Shown: in pieces, positions 7,245-15,954 of the stretch
Numbering within the stretch: position 1 is the stretch's first letter
Layout of the letters: every line of letters begins with the position of its first letter
DNA from: Litorivivens sp047622145
GTDB lineage: Bacteria; Pseudomonadota; Gammaproteobacteria; Pseudomonadales; Spongiibacteraceae
Reading direction: 5' to 3'
Assembly: GCA_047622145.1 (NCBI GenBank)
Contig: JBLHMO010000012.1
Coordinates: forward strand, 1 to 34,400
DNA length: 34,400 nt
Position numbers and translations under genes: made by a program
Notes under the pieces: model-generated
Database searches by the model: none
Told to the model about the DNA's origin: nothing
What the model saw: only the letters and a program-made list of their open reading frames with translations

Positions 7245-7654
7245 CTCGGCCACGGAACTAATGTTGTATCGCCCCGCACATAAAGCGGGTGGCGTGGCTG
7301 TCCTTTAGATGTGACTCCTAAGCAGCTAGGGTTGTGAAGCAATTTTAGTTGGATAACGTCCATTGCACGGCTTATTGGCTTACCCAAATTACCCCACGCT
7401 ACGACCGTGCGATCTGCAATTTGACCAATAAGGGCCAATGCTGCGTCATTGTGAGGCCCCAAAGGATCTGAAATCTCGCGAAGTGCTTTAGGATCAGTGT
7501 GACGAGCAGCGAAAAAGTTTGCGTATATCAGTCCAGCAGCTCCCCATTCGATGGACCATCGAACACACCGCTCAAGGGTGAGACGACGCCTCTTTTCTTA
7601 GTCACCAGTGGCTGGATTAATGCCTGCCCACAGGACAATATCGCCCTTACTCAT
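7241..7654 (-). pseudogene. DUF1643 gene interrupted by one stop
   Basis: Read from the ATG at 7654: MSKGDIVLWAGINPATGD, a TAA at 7600-7598, then EKRRRLTLERCVRWSIEWGA, continuing DPLGPHNDAALALIGQIADR, VVAWGNLG and GQPRHPLYV to a TGA at 7241. The NPxT...D, RRC-like, WG...G, DPxGPxND, VVAWG and PRHPLY elements are the ordered signature of DUF1643. The frame is complete over 137 residues apart from codon 19, where a GAA-to-TAA change would be enough. A 73-residue C-terminal piece from 7462 is open but lacks the N-terminal half. The biochemical function of the family is unknown. Confidence 0.75.
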
Positions 7655-7967
7655 TGGATTTTAAGGAAAATTCCGTGAAAGAATTATATTCAATTCACTT
7701 AAAACAACACGTTACAGCAACGGATAGGAAACATATAAACCAGACGAAGAGAGCGGCAGAAAACTGCTAACCAATATGATCGCATGCGCACAGGAAGCAC
7801 TAGATGGAAAAATCTAAATATTTCCCAGCGAATAGAAAATGGGAAGTCCAGAAATCATTTCAAACAGCTTATTGGAGTGCCCTAAAATTTCGCAAGCGAT
7901 CAATTAACCCCATCTAATAATCTTTCCGCTGTGGCTTTACCTTCAGTTTTTAACTGAGAAGCCACCT
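7655..7967. other. AT-rich stretch with no recognisable gene; hairpin before the IS66 remnant
   Basis: No gene is recognised. A short open plus-strand frame (7739 to about 7882) contains NQYDRMRTGSTRWKNLN but matches nothing I know. At 7931-7965 there is a compound inverted repeat: outer arms GTGGCTT (7931-7937) and AAGCCAC (7959-7965), inner arms CAGTT (7944-7948) and AACTG (7952-7956). It lies just before the TnpA remnant start and may be part of the old element's leader. Confidence 0.35.
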
Positions 7968-8197
7968 GTGAACACAATCAACAAAGAACAATTCTGGCAA
8001 GAGCACTACACCGCTTGGCAAGGCAGCGGCCTATCACAGGCCGCGTATTGCAAACAGCATAAAATCAAATTCGATGACTTTGCCTATTGGCGTAATCGTT
8101 TAAACCCCGCAAAGCGCCAGCAGCAAAATTAATGAAACTGAGCACCGTGCCGGTTTCATCTCGTGTAATAATGAATCTGACCGCAAACAAGTCATGA
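7968..8197 (+). pseudogene. IS66-family TnpA (accessory transposase protein) remnant
   Basis: From a GTG at 7968 the frame encodes NKEQFWQEHYTAWQGSGLSQ, then AAYCKQHKIKFDDFAYWRNR before a TAA at 8130. The pattern W...H..AWQ.SGLSQAAYC..H......F.YWR.RL is the N-terminal helix-turn-helix region of IS66 TnpA. After a frameshift the following bases read AKLMKLSTVPVSSRVIMNL to a TGA at 8195-8197, which resembles the VPV linker that follows in TnpA. TnpB and TnpC are absent, and no IS66-type terminal repeats were found, so only this fragment of the element remains. Confidence 0.7.
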
Positions 8198-8269
8198 ATA
8201 ATCAAAATGCCGATTGCGATGGCCGCGTGAAGCGCAATAGTTTCACCCTTTTCCTCAAAGGTCTTCGTG

Positions 8270-8407
8270 GTGAATACGGTGCTGGAAAAGAGTATACGCT
8301 TTGTTACGGCCCAGGACGCCGAGGCGATACGGCAATATCTGATTAAGCGCGCCAATGAAGACAAGGCACTAGAATTGGCAACGCTTGTGGATATTAGTAC
8401 CCCGTAA
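8270..8407 (+). pseudogene. Possible C-terminal tail of a quinoprotein (PQQ) dehydrogenase
   Basis: The frame from 8270 reads RFVTAQDAEAIRQYLIKRAN followed by EDKALELATLVDIS and a TAA. The DAEAIRQYxIxRAxEDKA pattern resembles the last helix of the cytochrome domain in quinohaemoprotein alcohol dehydrogenases. No haem motif or other part of such a protein lies upstream; the preceding sequence is the IS66 fragment. I regard this as a weakly supported fragment left by a rearrangement. Confidence 0.3.
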
Positions 8408-8680
8408 ACTGGGGCAGATTCTCGACCTACTATCGATTATGGGGCCGTTATGTTGCCAATACCGCTTAAAAAGCTTAGCGGGATTGGCTATTATGGCCAC
8501 TAACCAAGCAAGTCTATTTACAGACTATTGACCGCAAAAGCACAGATCCTTGGTTTTGTTGATAATATAGCGTTCGTGAATCAAGAAAACTTGTATCCGA
8601 TATTAATCCAAGCAACAGATGAACTTCGTATACTTCGGCCATCAATTTTGCCACTGTGCCACATTACTGAGTAAGACTTT
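8408..8680. other. Non-coding region upstream of hemH
   Basis: No coding remnant is recognised. The segment must hold the hemH promoter, but I could not pick a convincing -35/-10 pair. The spacing before the hemH ATG (gagtaagacttt) gives only a weak ribosome-binding site. Confidence 0.35.
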
Positions 8681-9706
8681 ATGCACGCTAAAACCGCTGT
8701 TTTACTAATACAACTAGGCACACCTGATAGTCCTGAAACTAAGGATGTTAGGCGCTATCTCGGCGAGTTTTTAAATGATCCACGTGTGATTGATCTGCCT
8801 TGGCTTGCCCGAAAATTACTGGTTAATGGCATTATCGTGCCGTTTCGTGCACCTAAATCAGCAAAAATTTATAAGGCGCTTTGGGCACACAGCAACGGAG
8901 AATCGCCTTTGCTAACGCATACCCGAAGTGTCATGAATAAACTTCAACAACGGGTAGCTGATAGTGATGTAGATGTTTATATGGCTATGCGTTATCAAAA
9001 TCCTTCGATGTATGATGTGATTGCTGGCATGCGCGACAAAGCCTATAAGCATGTCATTATTCTGCCTTTGTTTCCTCAGTATGCAAGCGCTTCAAGTGGC
9101 TCTGCTATTGATCTTGCTATGAAGCTAATTGGAAAATGGTGGGCACTACCGCAGCTTAGTATTATTAACCAGTTTTGGCAGAATGAGGGGTATATAGACT
9201 CTATTGTTGAACGCGCAAAACCGTTTAAAATCGACGATTATGATCATATTTTGTTTTCTTACCACGGCCTGCCACAGCGCCATGTTGATAAAATTTATCC
9301 CGGTCAAGAACTCTGCGAAGATCACCCCTGCGAAACTGAAATTAACGCCAAAAATCACCTATGCTACAAAGCAACCAGTTTCGCCACCACTCGCCTCATT
9401 GCCGACAAACTTGGCCTCAGTGAAGATGACTACACCGTATGTTTTCAATCGAGATTAGATAAAAAGTGGTTAACACCTTTTTCAGACAAAGTGGTCGAGC
9501 AACTGGCAAAAAAAGGCGCCAAAAAGTTACTGGTATTCAGCCCAGCTTTTGTTGCCGATTGCCTTGAAACTGTGATTGAAATTGGTGATGAATATCAAGA
9601 AATATTTACTAAAAATGGCGGCGAGACCATACAGCTAGTACCCAGTTCTAATGATCATGATCGTTTTATTGATGGGCTTGAAACACTGGTGCGCGATCGC
9701 TTTTAG
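8681..9706 (+). CDS. hemH: Ferrochelatase
   Basis: This 341-residue protein catalyses insertion of Fe2+ into protoporphyrin IX, the last step of protohaem synthesis. Family motifs in order are LLIQLGTPDSPETKDVRRYL at the N terminus, the proton-abstracting His195 in FSYHGLP, CFQSRLDKKWLTPFSD, and FSPAFVADCLETVIEI with the Glu of the metal path. Three cysteines (Cys212, Cys217, Cys228) fall in the segment after the active-site His where several bacterial ferrochelatases carry an internal [2Fe-2S] cluster, with Cys254 further on. A cluster is therefore possible but not proven. The gene starts after the pseudogene zone and is followed 27 bases later by a LON-domain gene. Haem supply is relevant to the several c-type haem proteins in the window. 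Confidence 0.96.
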   Translation: MHAKTAVLLIQLGTPDSPETKDVRRYLGEFLNDPRVIDLPWLARKLLVNGIIVPFRAPKSAKIYKALWAHSNGESPLLTHTRSVMNKLQQRVADSDVDVYMAMRYQNPSMYDVIAGMRDKAYKHVIILPLFPQYASASSGSAIDLAMKLIGKWWALPQLSIINQFWQNEGYIDSIVERAKPFKIDDYDHILFSYHGLPQRHVDKIYPGQELCEDHPCETEINAKNHLCYKATSFATTRLIADKLGLSEDDYTVCFQSRLDKKWLTPFSDKVVEQLAKKGAKKLLVFSPAFVADCLETVIEIGDEYQEIFTKNGGETIQLVPSSNDHDRFIDGLETLVRDRF

Positions 9707-9733
9707 CCCAACACGCACTAAAAATTTAAGAAG

Positions 9734-10384
9734 ATGACTATGACAAAAACTAAGATTGCTATTTTTCCAATACCAAATTGCATTACGTTTCCGGGCACAG
9801 TTATGCCGCTGCATGTGTTTGAGCCGCGCTACCGCGACATGGTGAACTATTGCCTCGAGAACGATATGCCTTTGGCTGTTTGTCATACGCAAAAAGTAGT
9901 GAGAGAGATTGAACCATCCAACAACCTGGAAGAGATGTTGGGGGGAAATGCATCGACTTATAAACCTTTCTCAGTTTTTTCCGCCGGACGCTGCGAACTT
10001 TTAGAAACAACCGACGATGGTCGCATAATGTTAAATGTACATTTACAACAGCGTTATCATTTACTCAATGAAGTGCAGACCTTGCCTTTTACCATTGCTC
10101 AATGTGAGCCTGTGTTTGACGACGAGCTAGCGCACGAAACTCTAACCTTAGCCGAGCAAGCCCAAGAAAAAATACTGATGCGCTTGTTGGCCATCACCCA
10201 TTCTCACCCAGAAGTAGCTACCTTACTGCAAAGCGAACCATGGCGCCTGAAAACACCGGTTGAATTTAGCTTTGAGATTTTAGGTATTTTACAGTTTGAA
10301 GCCGAAGATATGCAGGACTTATTAGAAATGACTGATTCACTGCAGCGTTTAGAGTCAATTTTAGCTTTAATTAACAAAGGCTAG
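9734..10384 (+). CDS. LON peptidase substrate-binding (N-terminal) domain protein
   Basis: This 216-residue protein consists only of the LON substrate-binding domain: IAIFPIPNCITFPGTVMPLH, then FEPRYRDMV, a GRCELLETTDDGRIMLNV strand and a C-terminal helical bundle (LEMTDSLQRLESILAL). It has no AAA or protease domain, so it is one of the standalone LON-domain proteins whose role is unclear. It follows hemH by 27 bases and is probably co-transcribed. Two start codons (9734 and 9740) are possible; AAGAAG lies before the first. Confidence 0.88.
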   Translation: MTMTKTKIAIFPIPNCITFPGTVMPLHVFEPRYRDMVNYCLENDMPLAVCHTQKVVREIEPSNNLEEMLGGNASTYKPFSVFSAGRCELLETTDDGRIMLNVHLQQRYHLLNEVQTLPFTIAQCEPVFDDELAHETLTLAEQAQEKILMRLLAITHSHPEVATLLQSEPWRLKTPVEFSFEILGILQFEAEDMQDLLEMTDSLQRLESILALINKG

Positions 10385-10619
10385 TAGGAACTAATACGGG
10401 ACAGACCACTATTCCCGCTGAATACCCGTAAGCGCTCAATAAACCACACCCTATCCGAGCGACAAAGACCTGACACTACCATCGCAAATACAATCTTCAT
10501 AAAGGTACTGACAAGTTAACTTTCTCAGTTGCAATGAATGACACTGTGCCAACTGAAGCAACTGCCCTTCTCCATTCTGCAGTTCCCTTATCTTGATAGA
10601 TTTTAGTGGTTCGGATCGC
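10385..10619. other. Convergent intergenic region with overlapping inverted repeats
   Basis: This region lies between the ends of the LON-domain gene and the ThuA gene. No gene is seen. Overlapping arms TCAGTTG (10525-10531) with CAACTGA (10550-10556), and CAGTTGC (10526-10532) with GCAACTG (10558-10564), allow two mutually exclusive hairpins. Neither has a T run, so a terminator role is only possible. Confidence 0.35.
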
Positions 10620-11513
10620 TCACTCGCCACACAGCTCACCGCTGAGGCCCAGCACCCACGAAAGAGCATCTTCCATAAGCGTCTGTATTTCGGCTTCGTC
10701 AAACACCTCACCTTTGTGACCCATAGCCGAATAGAGTGACCGACCCTGCCCAACACAATTACTCCATACGATGGGGTGGTCACCCATGCGCAAATCCGTA
10801 AATGTGCCGAGAAAGTGTGATTCCGGGCTATAGGTGCTTTCGTCTACCGTAGCGAGAATCCGGAAGTTTTTTGTGCGCGGACTGGACGCCCAAGAGTACC
10901 ACTCCTCTTTGTGCGACCACCTCGCAGGCAATCTGCCCATGGCTGGATGTGCACTATCATCTACATTGATCGTGGCGGCTTGAAACCCTGGGCCGACGAT
11001 ATGCGCAGTAAACTTTGCGCCGATCAAATTGTCTTGATACCACTCCCAATCTTTCTGTGATCCATCTCCCGCAGCATGAATACCTAACCAGCCACCTCCC
11101 CCCTCCAGCCATTGCTCAAATGCTGTTTCCTGGGCTCTACTCAGCATGTCGCCGGTAGAACTGTTAAATACCACCGCATCGAAACGAGCGAGCAATTCGG
11201 AAGTGAACACGGCGCCATTTTCTGTCTGATACAGCCCCCAACCACGACGCTTGGCAAGCGCTTCAAAAAACCTGTTGGCGTCGGCAATACCGTCTACATG
11301 ACGAAAGCCATTAGTCTTTGAAAAAACTAGCACTGCTGGACGCTGCAGACCTACAGGCACAATCGGCGGCTCAGTATCGTTGCTGTCGCTCGGGACTATC
11401 GCGTTCCAGATGCCCCAGTACCAGATCATGAATAACGCAAACGATACCAACAGCCCGAGCAGTCCACCGAGCCAAATCAGCAGTGTTTTCCAAAATGGTC
11501 TTGCCTTTATCAT
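10620..11513 (-). CDS. ThuA-like protein, membrane-anchored
   Basis: This 297-residue protein has one N-terminal membrane helix (about residues 10-33) and then a ThuA (PF06283) class I glutamine-amidotransferase-like domain. Visible motifs are VLVFSKTNGFRH (62-72), YQTENGAVF, FNSSTGDML, GGGGWLGIHAAGDGS (about 140-154), HKEEWYSW, MGDHPIVWSN and YSAMGHKGEVF. ThuA is known from trehalose and sucrose utilisation in rhizobia/Agrobacterium, where it acts downstream of 3-keto-sugar formation. Here it would face the periplasm. It ends the minus-strand series and follows the DUF1080 gene by 54 bases. A second ThuA protein, a lipoprotein, sits at the opposite end of the block (26106). Confidence 0.88.
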   Translation of the reverse strand: MIKARPFWKTLLIWLGGLLGLLVSFALFMIWYWGIWNAIVPSDSNDTEPPIVPVGLQRPAVLVFSKTNGFRHVDGIADANRFFEALAKRRGWGLYQTENGAVFTSELLARFDAVVFNSSTGDMLSRAQETAFEQWLEGGGGWLGIHAAGDGSQKDWEWYQDNLIGAKFTAHIVGPGFQAATINVDDSAHPAMGRLPARWSHKEEWYSWASSPRTKNFRILATVDESTYSPESHFLGTFTDLRMGDHPIVWSNCVGQGRSLYSAMGHKGEVFDEAEIQTLMEDALSWVLGLSGELCGE

Positions 11514-11567
11514 GGGGTTCTACCTGAGATGATCTGTGTTACAAACTTTATGGAATTTTTCGTGACA

Positions 11568-12446
11568 TTATTCAGAGCTGGAAGCCCTCAGTGGATACAA
11601 TCTGATGTTACGAAACTGGACCGGATGGCTCTCTGATTGCAGAGCGATATAACCTCTATTCAGCCGGACTTCACCGTTCTGCGCAGCGGCAACACGCCGC
11701 CGACCATGATCGCCCGAAGTATCTATAAGAGGCTGCTTGTATTCCAGAACGAACAGACCATTCACGAAGTGCCGGATGGTGCCGTCGGGGTGGACTTCCA
11801 ATTCAAGTTCCACCCACTGATCTCCAGAATAGCTTTTAGAAAGAGAAACCGTGCAATGCTTTTTATGCAGCTTACCATCGAGCACGATATGGGTGTCCGG
11901 AGTACAAACGTTGCCGGTTGGTCGATGCTCACCAAGGTCAGCACCCAACAATTGGGCCTCGATGGAAACCGGGAAATTCTGGTCTAGATGCATGGACTTC
12001 GGGCCTTCACTGTGAAACATCACGCCGCTATTTTGCCTAGCCCAGCTCATCAGTACGCTATCCGTAACTTGTTCTCCGACGAAACGGTACTCAAGTTGCA
12101 GTACATAGCTCGAGAATGCTTGTTCATAGAACAGATTGCCGAATTCACCATTCCAAGCAGGATAGTTTTCGTAAGTAGCGATGATCGAGCCATCGCGCAC
12201 CTGCCAGGTTTGGGCGAAATTTTCCCCAGCCGGGTAGCCTGTAAATTTCGGCGTCCAACCCTCCAGTGATTTTCCGTCAAACAGTGTCAACCAGCCTTCG
12301 GAAGTCGGTAAGGACTCAGAAAATGCCCGCGGTGGCTCACCAGTAAAACTGTATTGTGCTGACTTTAGAAACAATGAGTAAACTACTGCGCCGACAACTA
12401 TGACACCTATCGCCACTGCAGAGATAATTTTTCCGGCTTTATTCAT
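11568..12446 (-). CDS. DUF1080 / 3-keto-disaccharide hydrolase family protein
   Basis: This 292-residue protein has an N-terminal membrane anchor or uncleaved signal (about residues 7-27), then a PF06439 domain starting GWLTLFDGKSLEGW (51-64). It continues with WQVRDGSIIATYEN, YVLQLEYRF, an NSGVMFHSEG segment, SIEAQLLGAD and HFVNGLFVLEYKQ, and finishes IALQSESHPVQFRNIRLYPL. This ordered beta-sandwich pattern is typical of the family named for 3-keto-disaccharide hydrolase; members cleave or eliminate glycosidic bonds after C3 oxidation. It should act in the periplasm. Its position between a haem dehydrogenase and ThuA supports a 3-keto-sugar pathway. The substrate is unknown. Confidence 0.88.
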   Translation of the reverse strand: MNKAGKIISAVAIGVIVVGAVVYSLFLKSAQYSFTGEPPRAFSESLPTSEGWLTLFDGKSLEGWTPKFTGYPAGENFAQTWQVRDGSIIATYENYPAWNGEFGNLFYEQAFSSYVLQLEYRFVGEQVTDSVLMSWARQNSGVMFHSEGPKSMHLDQNFPVSIEAQLLGADLGEHRPTGNVCTPDTHIVLDGKLHKKHCTVSLSKSYSGDQWVELELEVHPDGTIRHFVNGLFVLEYKQPLIDTSGDHGRRRVAAAQNGEVRLNRGYIALQSESHPVQFRNIRLYPLRASSSE

Positions 12447-12660
12447 AGGGTGTCTCTATTTGAGTGACTTGAGATGGGCGACGATGCAAAATAAATGTCT
12501 TGTAACAAATTCACTACGACTTACTATTGCTTCTTTAAGTTATTGATTAGCACCTAGACAACTGCCAATCAGCTTGCGTCCAGTAATTCAGATTTAGAGC
12601 ACTTGCATCGCGGGTGCTCGCCTTGGCGCACCCTTATCGCAACCCTTTTGTTTTGTCTTA
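12447..12660. other. Gap between DUF1080 and dehydrogenase genes with a GC-rich hairpin
   Basis: No gene is seen. At 12612-12633, 28 bases after the dehydrogenase stop, GGGTGC-tc-GCC-tt-GGC-GCACCC forms a strong hairpin with a two-base bulge. It could stabilise or attenuate the transcript between the two genes; there is no T run. Confidence 0.4.
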
Positions 12661-15600
12661 CTATTTCAGTGTCTTTAGGTAAGCCATAATATCCCGCACA
12701 TCTGCATCTGGCAGCACCAAACCCATGGGTGGCATACCGCTTATGGGGCCGTCCTGTGATTGAATTTCTGATTTGAGGATGGTGCTAGGCTCACCCTCTC
12801 CATGGGAGCTGTGTGCCCTGACTTTTAGGTGTTCATTCGTTTCACCCATCAATATGCCGGTCACCGTGCTGCCATCATTCAGCGTGAGCGACACATGACC
12901 GAAGCCAGGTGCAATTGCAGAGCCGGGGGTAACCATTGCTTCGAGCAAATAACGCTCGTTATGAAGACTTGCAATGCCGGCTAGATCAGGCCCGGCATTA
13001 CCGCCATTGCCACTAACCGCATGACAGCGCAGACAATCGCCGCCGGTCTGAAACTTCATTTTACCCTTTACTGGATCACCGCCTACTAGGGTAGTGTGAC
13101 GCGCCTCCACAACATCTCCCGCTGGAATAGACACACGATACTGCGCCAACTTTTCGCGTATAAGTTTGCTATCAAATTGTTCGGCCGCGGCAATCAGCTC
13201 AAGGCCCGTGCCCGATGTATGCCTGCGTGCTGCCAGCTTTTCCAGCGCCCCAGCAAGCCACTCCTCGGCTGTGGCTCCTTTTACGCGCCCCAGTATGCTA
13301 ATAGCCTGCTGTTGCAAGAAGAGTCCCTGCCGGGTGGCGGCGAACTCTATCGCCAAACTAACCGCCCGCTGCGGGTCTATCTCCGCCAATACTGACAAGG
13401 CTACGGCCTGCAGTTTAGTCTCATCTGATTGCAGCGCTATATCGACGGCCTTTTTTAGATTACCTGAGGCGATTGCGCTGCGTCTTTGTTTTAGCGCCTC
13501 GAGCGCGCTGATACGGTTAGTCAGCTTTTCACCATGATTTAAGATCAAAACCAGCAGCTGATCATCCGGCAGCGGAACACGGTTGTAGTGCGCAGCAACC
13601 GCCAGTGCAGTTTCGCCCATATCGCCCTTAAGTAGGACCGGCACCCATTCATCGATTGCCGCATAGACAATCGAGTCAGGGCGCTCATTTATCGGGCGAT
13701 ACCAGCCTACGACCGCATCCAGTTTCGGCGGCTGGGTAAAGTGTTTGAAGGCATCCAGCGCATGCTCACGCATAACGACGGTATTGGCGTCGTTGGCCGC
13801 GTAGCGCATCAAATAATCTGCACCGATTTCACCGCCCATCATCACAGCCGAATGAAGTATGCGACGATGCAATGCATGGGCAGACTGTGGATCATCCGCT
13901 TGCAGGGGTGCATTGGTACTTGCGAGGGCAGCCAGTGCAGGAATAGCATCTGAAATTGGCAAATCGTAAATTGCTCTTGCCGCCTCAACCACCAAGCTCG
14001 GCTCGGTGTCCTTAAGAAACACGGCTATATCAGCATCGCGCCAGCGGCGCAAAACAAGCAGTGATGCCATTCGACGCGGAAGCGATTCGGATTTCATAAA
14101 TAGTTTGACGGCGCGATGGTCACCAATTTCCGCAAGGGCCCAGACAAGCGCATGCCGCAGAAAGGGATCATCGAGTTCGGCTGCACCATCGGCTAGCTGC
14201 ATCAAATCATTGACGGCTTGCGTGTCCTGTAATTTACCCGCTGCCTTCGCAGCAAAGTACTGTACACGTGGACTACTGTGGCTTAGGTTGGCTCGCACGG
14301 AATCACGTTGAGCTGAAACCCCTGCCTCGCCAATTACCTTGAGTGCCTGCGCAAGCACCTCACCCTGGAACTGAGAAAGGTCGCCCCAACCAGCCATTAT
14401 TAATTGCGCTCGGAGTTGACCCAGCCCCCAAAGAGCATGAATTCGTGCAAGTTCTGCCGCCTCACCGTTAATGGCAATCGCGTTTAGTGCGGTCCCGCGC
14501 TTACGCTTGACCAGCTCAAACTGAGCATGTTGCCGAACACGCTGGTCTGCATGCGCTAAGAGTTCTAGTAAACGAGGATCCGTTAATTTTCCAAATCCAT
14601 CACTAAAAAGTTGACCGACTTCGGTCACCTCCGGCGAGCCCTGCTGCGACGGATCGAAGAAAGTACGAATACGTTTCTTACCCCCAAATACCGGGGCGGA
14701 TATGGCATAGAGTTTGCCGTCGTAACCAAAGTCTTGATCGATAAAAAGCTCGTTAGTGGCAAACTGCTGAGTATCTACCATTTCGAAGCCTGCACCCTTG
14801 GGATTCAGAGCAAAAGACCAGATCAAGCTACGAGATGCCGCAAAACCATAATCAGAAAGAAAAAAGTGTTGTTTATATCGGCTAGGTAAGCCTAATCCAG
14901 GGTAGTAGCTAAAGCCAGAAGGACCATTGGCCAAGTTGGCTATGGGTGGAACAATCCACGCAGGCTGATTCTTATGATAAGGCTCCCACATTCTTTCGGC
15001 GTTCCAGGGACCGCGCAAGTACCGCGAGTCGGCTTGGTACTGATAGCCGTCGGCCCAGCCCGAATCACCTCCCTCTGTAACGTAGACAATACGCGCTTTG
15101 TCGCCGCCATCGGAGTTGTTGTCTCCAGTAAACAAATTGCCATATTGATCGAAGGCTAATTCTTGAGGATTGCGTAAGCCTTGATGAAATAACTCCAGTT
15201 CACTGCCATCGGGCTTCATACGAAAAACTCCGCCGCGGCCGTAATCCATGTCCGGCCTTAAAACCCTGCCATCCGGTGTTGTCACATTAAAACCGCGATC
15301 AGCGACCGAAAAATATATTTTCCCATCCGGACCTACTATGAGGCCGTGCAGATCATGCCCAACAAAGGCGGTCCGCAATCCGTAGCCGGTACTGAGCACC
15401 GACTTTTCGTCTGCTCGGTTGTCACCATCAGTATCGCGGTATCGCAGCACATCAGGGATTGAAGTGACAAACACATCCTCGCCATATAGCAAAACCCCGG
15501 CGGTAACTCCCGTGAGCAGACCCGAGATTTTTGCAAATACCGTGGCTTTATCTCCCAGGCCATCGCCGTCGGCGTCCTCGTACACCACAATTTCGTCATG

Positions 15601-15954
15601 CACGTCAGTGAACCACTCTTCCGTCAACTCACCTTTCGCGATCCACTTGCGAATGTAGGCCTCGCGATCAGTCACCGACGTTGACATTCTGTCGTCCATC
15701 AACCAAAAAGACTGCTGCCGATTATCGCCTGCGCCCTGCGTAAATTTGCCCGTCGTAGCAGCGAATATTCGCCCATCCGGCGTAACATTAATCGCGACAG
15801 GAATTTGCGCTACTAGCGATTCAGTCCACAGCTCGCTCGTCACACCTTCTTGCAGGCCTGCCATGCCGAAGCCAATGAATGCCCGATAGCCGAAAAAGAC
15901 TAAGACGAGAACACCGACCGGCAATCCCCAAAATATAACTTTTTTAGTACTCAT
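12661..15954 (-). CDS. Membrane-anchored beta-propeller / HEAT-repeat / cytochrome c dehydrogenase-like protein
   Basis: This 1097-residue protein has an N-terminal membrane anchor (about 5-27) and then a soluble-glucose-dehydrogenase-like propeller (about 40-455; NVTPDGRIFAATTG, GLIVGPDGKIYFSVADRG, GLRNPQELAFDQYGNLFTGD). Long alpha-helical HEAT-type repeats follow (about 460-960; VRQHAQFELVKRK, HALVWALAEIGDHRAVKLF). The C-terminal haem domain has CLRCH at 974-978 and candidate Met ligands in GMPPMG (1074/1077). This architecture is the large membrane-bound dehydrogenase type best known from Planctomycetes and Verrucomicrobia. It should act in the periplasm, passing electrons to a cytochrome chain. 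Substrate is unknown; flanking eda, DUF1080 and ThuA suggest a sugar. A weak GGAAG box precedes the ATG. Confidence 0.87.
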   Translation of the reverse strand: MSTKKVIFWGLPVGVLVLVFFGYRAFIGFGMAGLQEGVTSELWTESLVAQIPVAINVTPDGRIFAATTGKFTQGAGDNRQQSFWLMDDRMSTSVTDREAYIRKWIAKGELTEEWFTDVHDEIVVYEDADGDGLGDKATVFAKISGLLTGVTAGVLLYGEDVFVTSIPDVLRYRDTDGDNRADEKSVLSTGYGLRTAFVGHDLHGLIVGPDGKIYFSVADRGFNVTTPDGRVLRPDMDYGRGGVFRMKPDGSELELFHQGLRNPQELAFDQYGNLFTGDNNSDGGDKARIVYVTEGGDSGWADGYQYQADSRYLRGPWNAERMWEPYHKNQPAWIVPPIANLANGPSGFSYYPGLGLPSRYKQHFFLSDYGFAASRSLIWSFALNPKGAGFEMVDTQQFATNELFIDQDFGYDGKLYAISAPVFGGKKRIRTFFDPSQQGSPEVTEVGQLFSDGFGKLTDPRLLELLAHADQRVRQHAQFELVKRKRGTALNAIAINGEAAELARIHALWGLGQLRAQLIMAGWGDLSQFQGEVLAQALKVIGEAGVSAQRDSVRANLSHSSPRVQYFAAKAAGKLQDTQAVNDLMQLADGAAELDDPFLRHALVWALAEIGDHRAVKLFMKSESLPRRMASLLVLRRWRDADIAVFLKDTEPSLVVEAARAIYDLPISDAIPALAALASTNAPLQADDPQSAHALHRRILHSAVMMGGEIGADYLMRYAANDANTVVMREHALDAFKHFTQPPKLDAVVGWYRPINERPDSIVYAAIDEWVPVLLKGDMGETALAVAAHYNRVPLPDDQLLVLILNHGEKLTNRISALEALKQRRSAIASGNLKKAVDIALQSDETKLQAVALSVLAEIDPQRAVSLAIEFAATRQGLFLQQQAISILGRVKGATAEEWLAGALEKLAARRHTSGTGLELIAAAEQFDSKLIREKLAQYRVSIPAGDVVEARHTTLVGGDPVKGKMKFQTGGDCLRCHAVSGNGGNAGPDLAGIASLHNERYLLEAMVTPGSAIAPGFGHVSLTLNDGSTVTGILMGETNEHLKVRAHSSHGEGEPSTILKSEIQSQDGPISGMPPMGLVLPDADVRDIMAYLKTLK

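Noticed and set aside
902..7654. Recoding of TAA as a sense codon
   Set aside because: Several intact genes, including fasciclin and the DCC protein, end at TAA in the expected place, so TAA is a normal stop in this genome.
8065..8364. 99-residue minus-strand frame over the IS66 and dehydrogenase-tail remnants
   Set aside because: The plus strand explains the region as TnpA and possibly a dehydrogenase tail; the minus frame has no ribosome-binding site or family.
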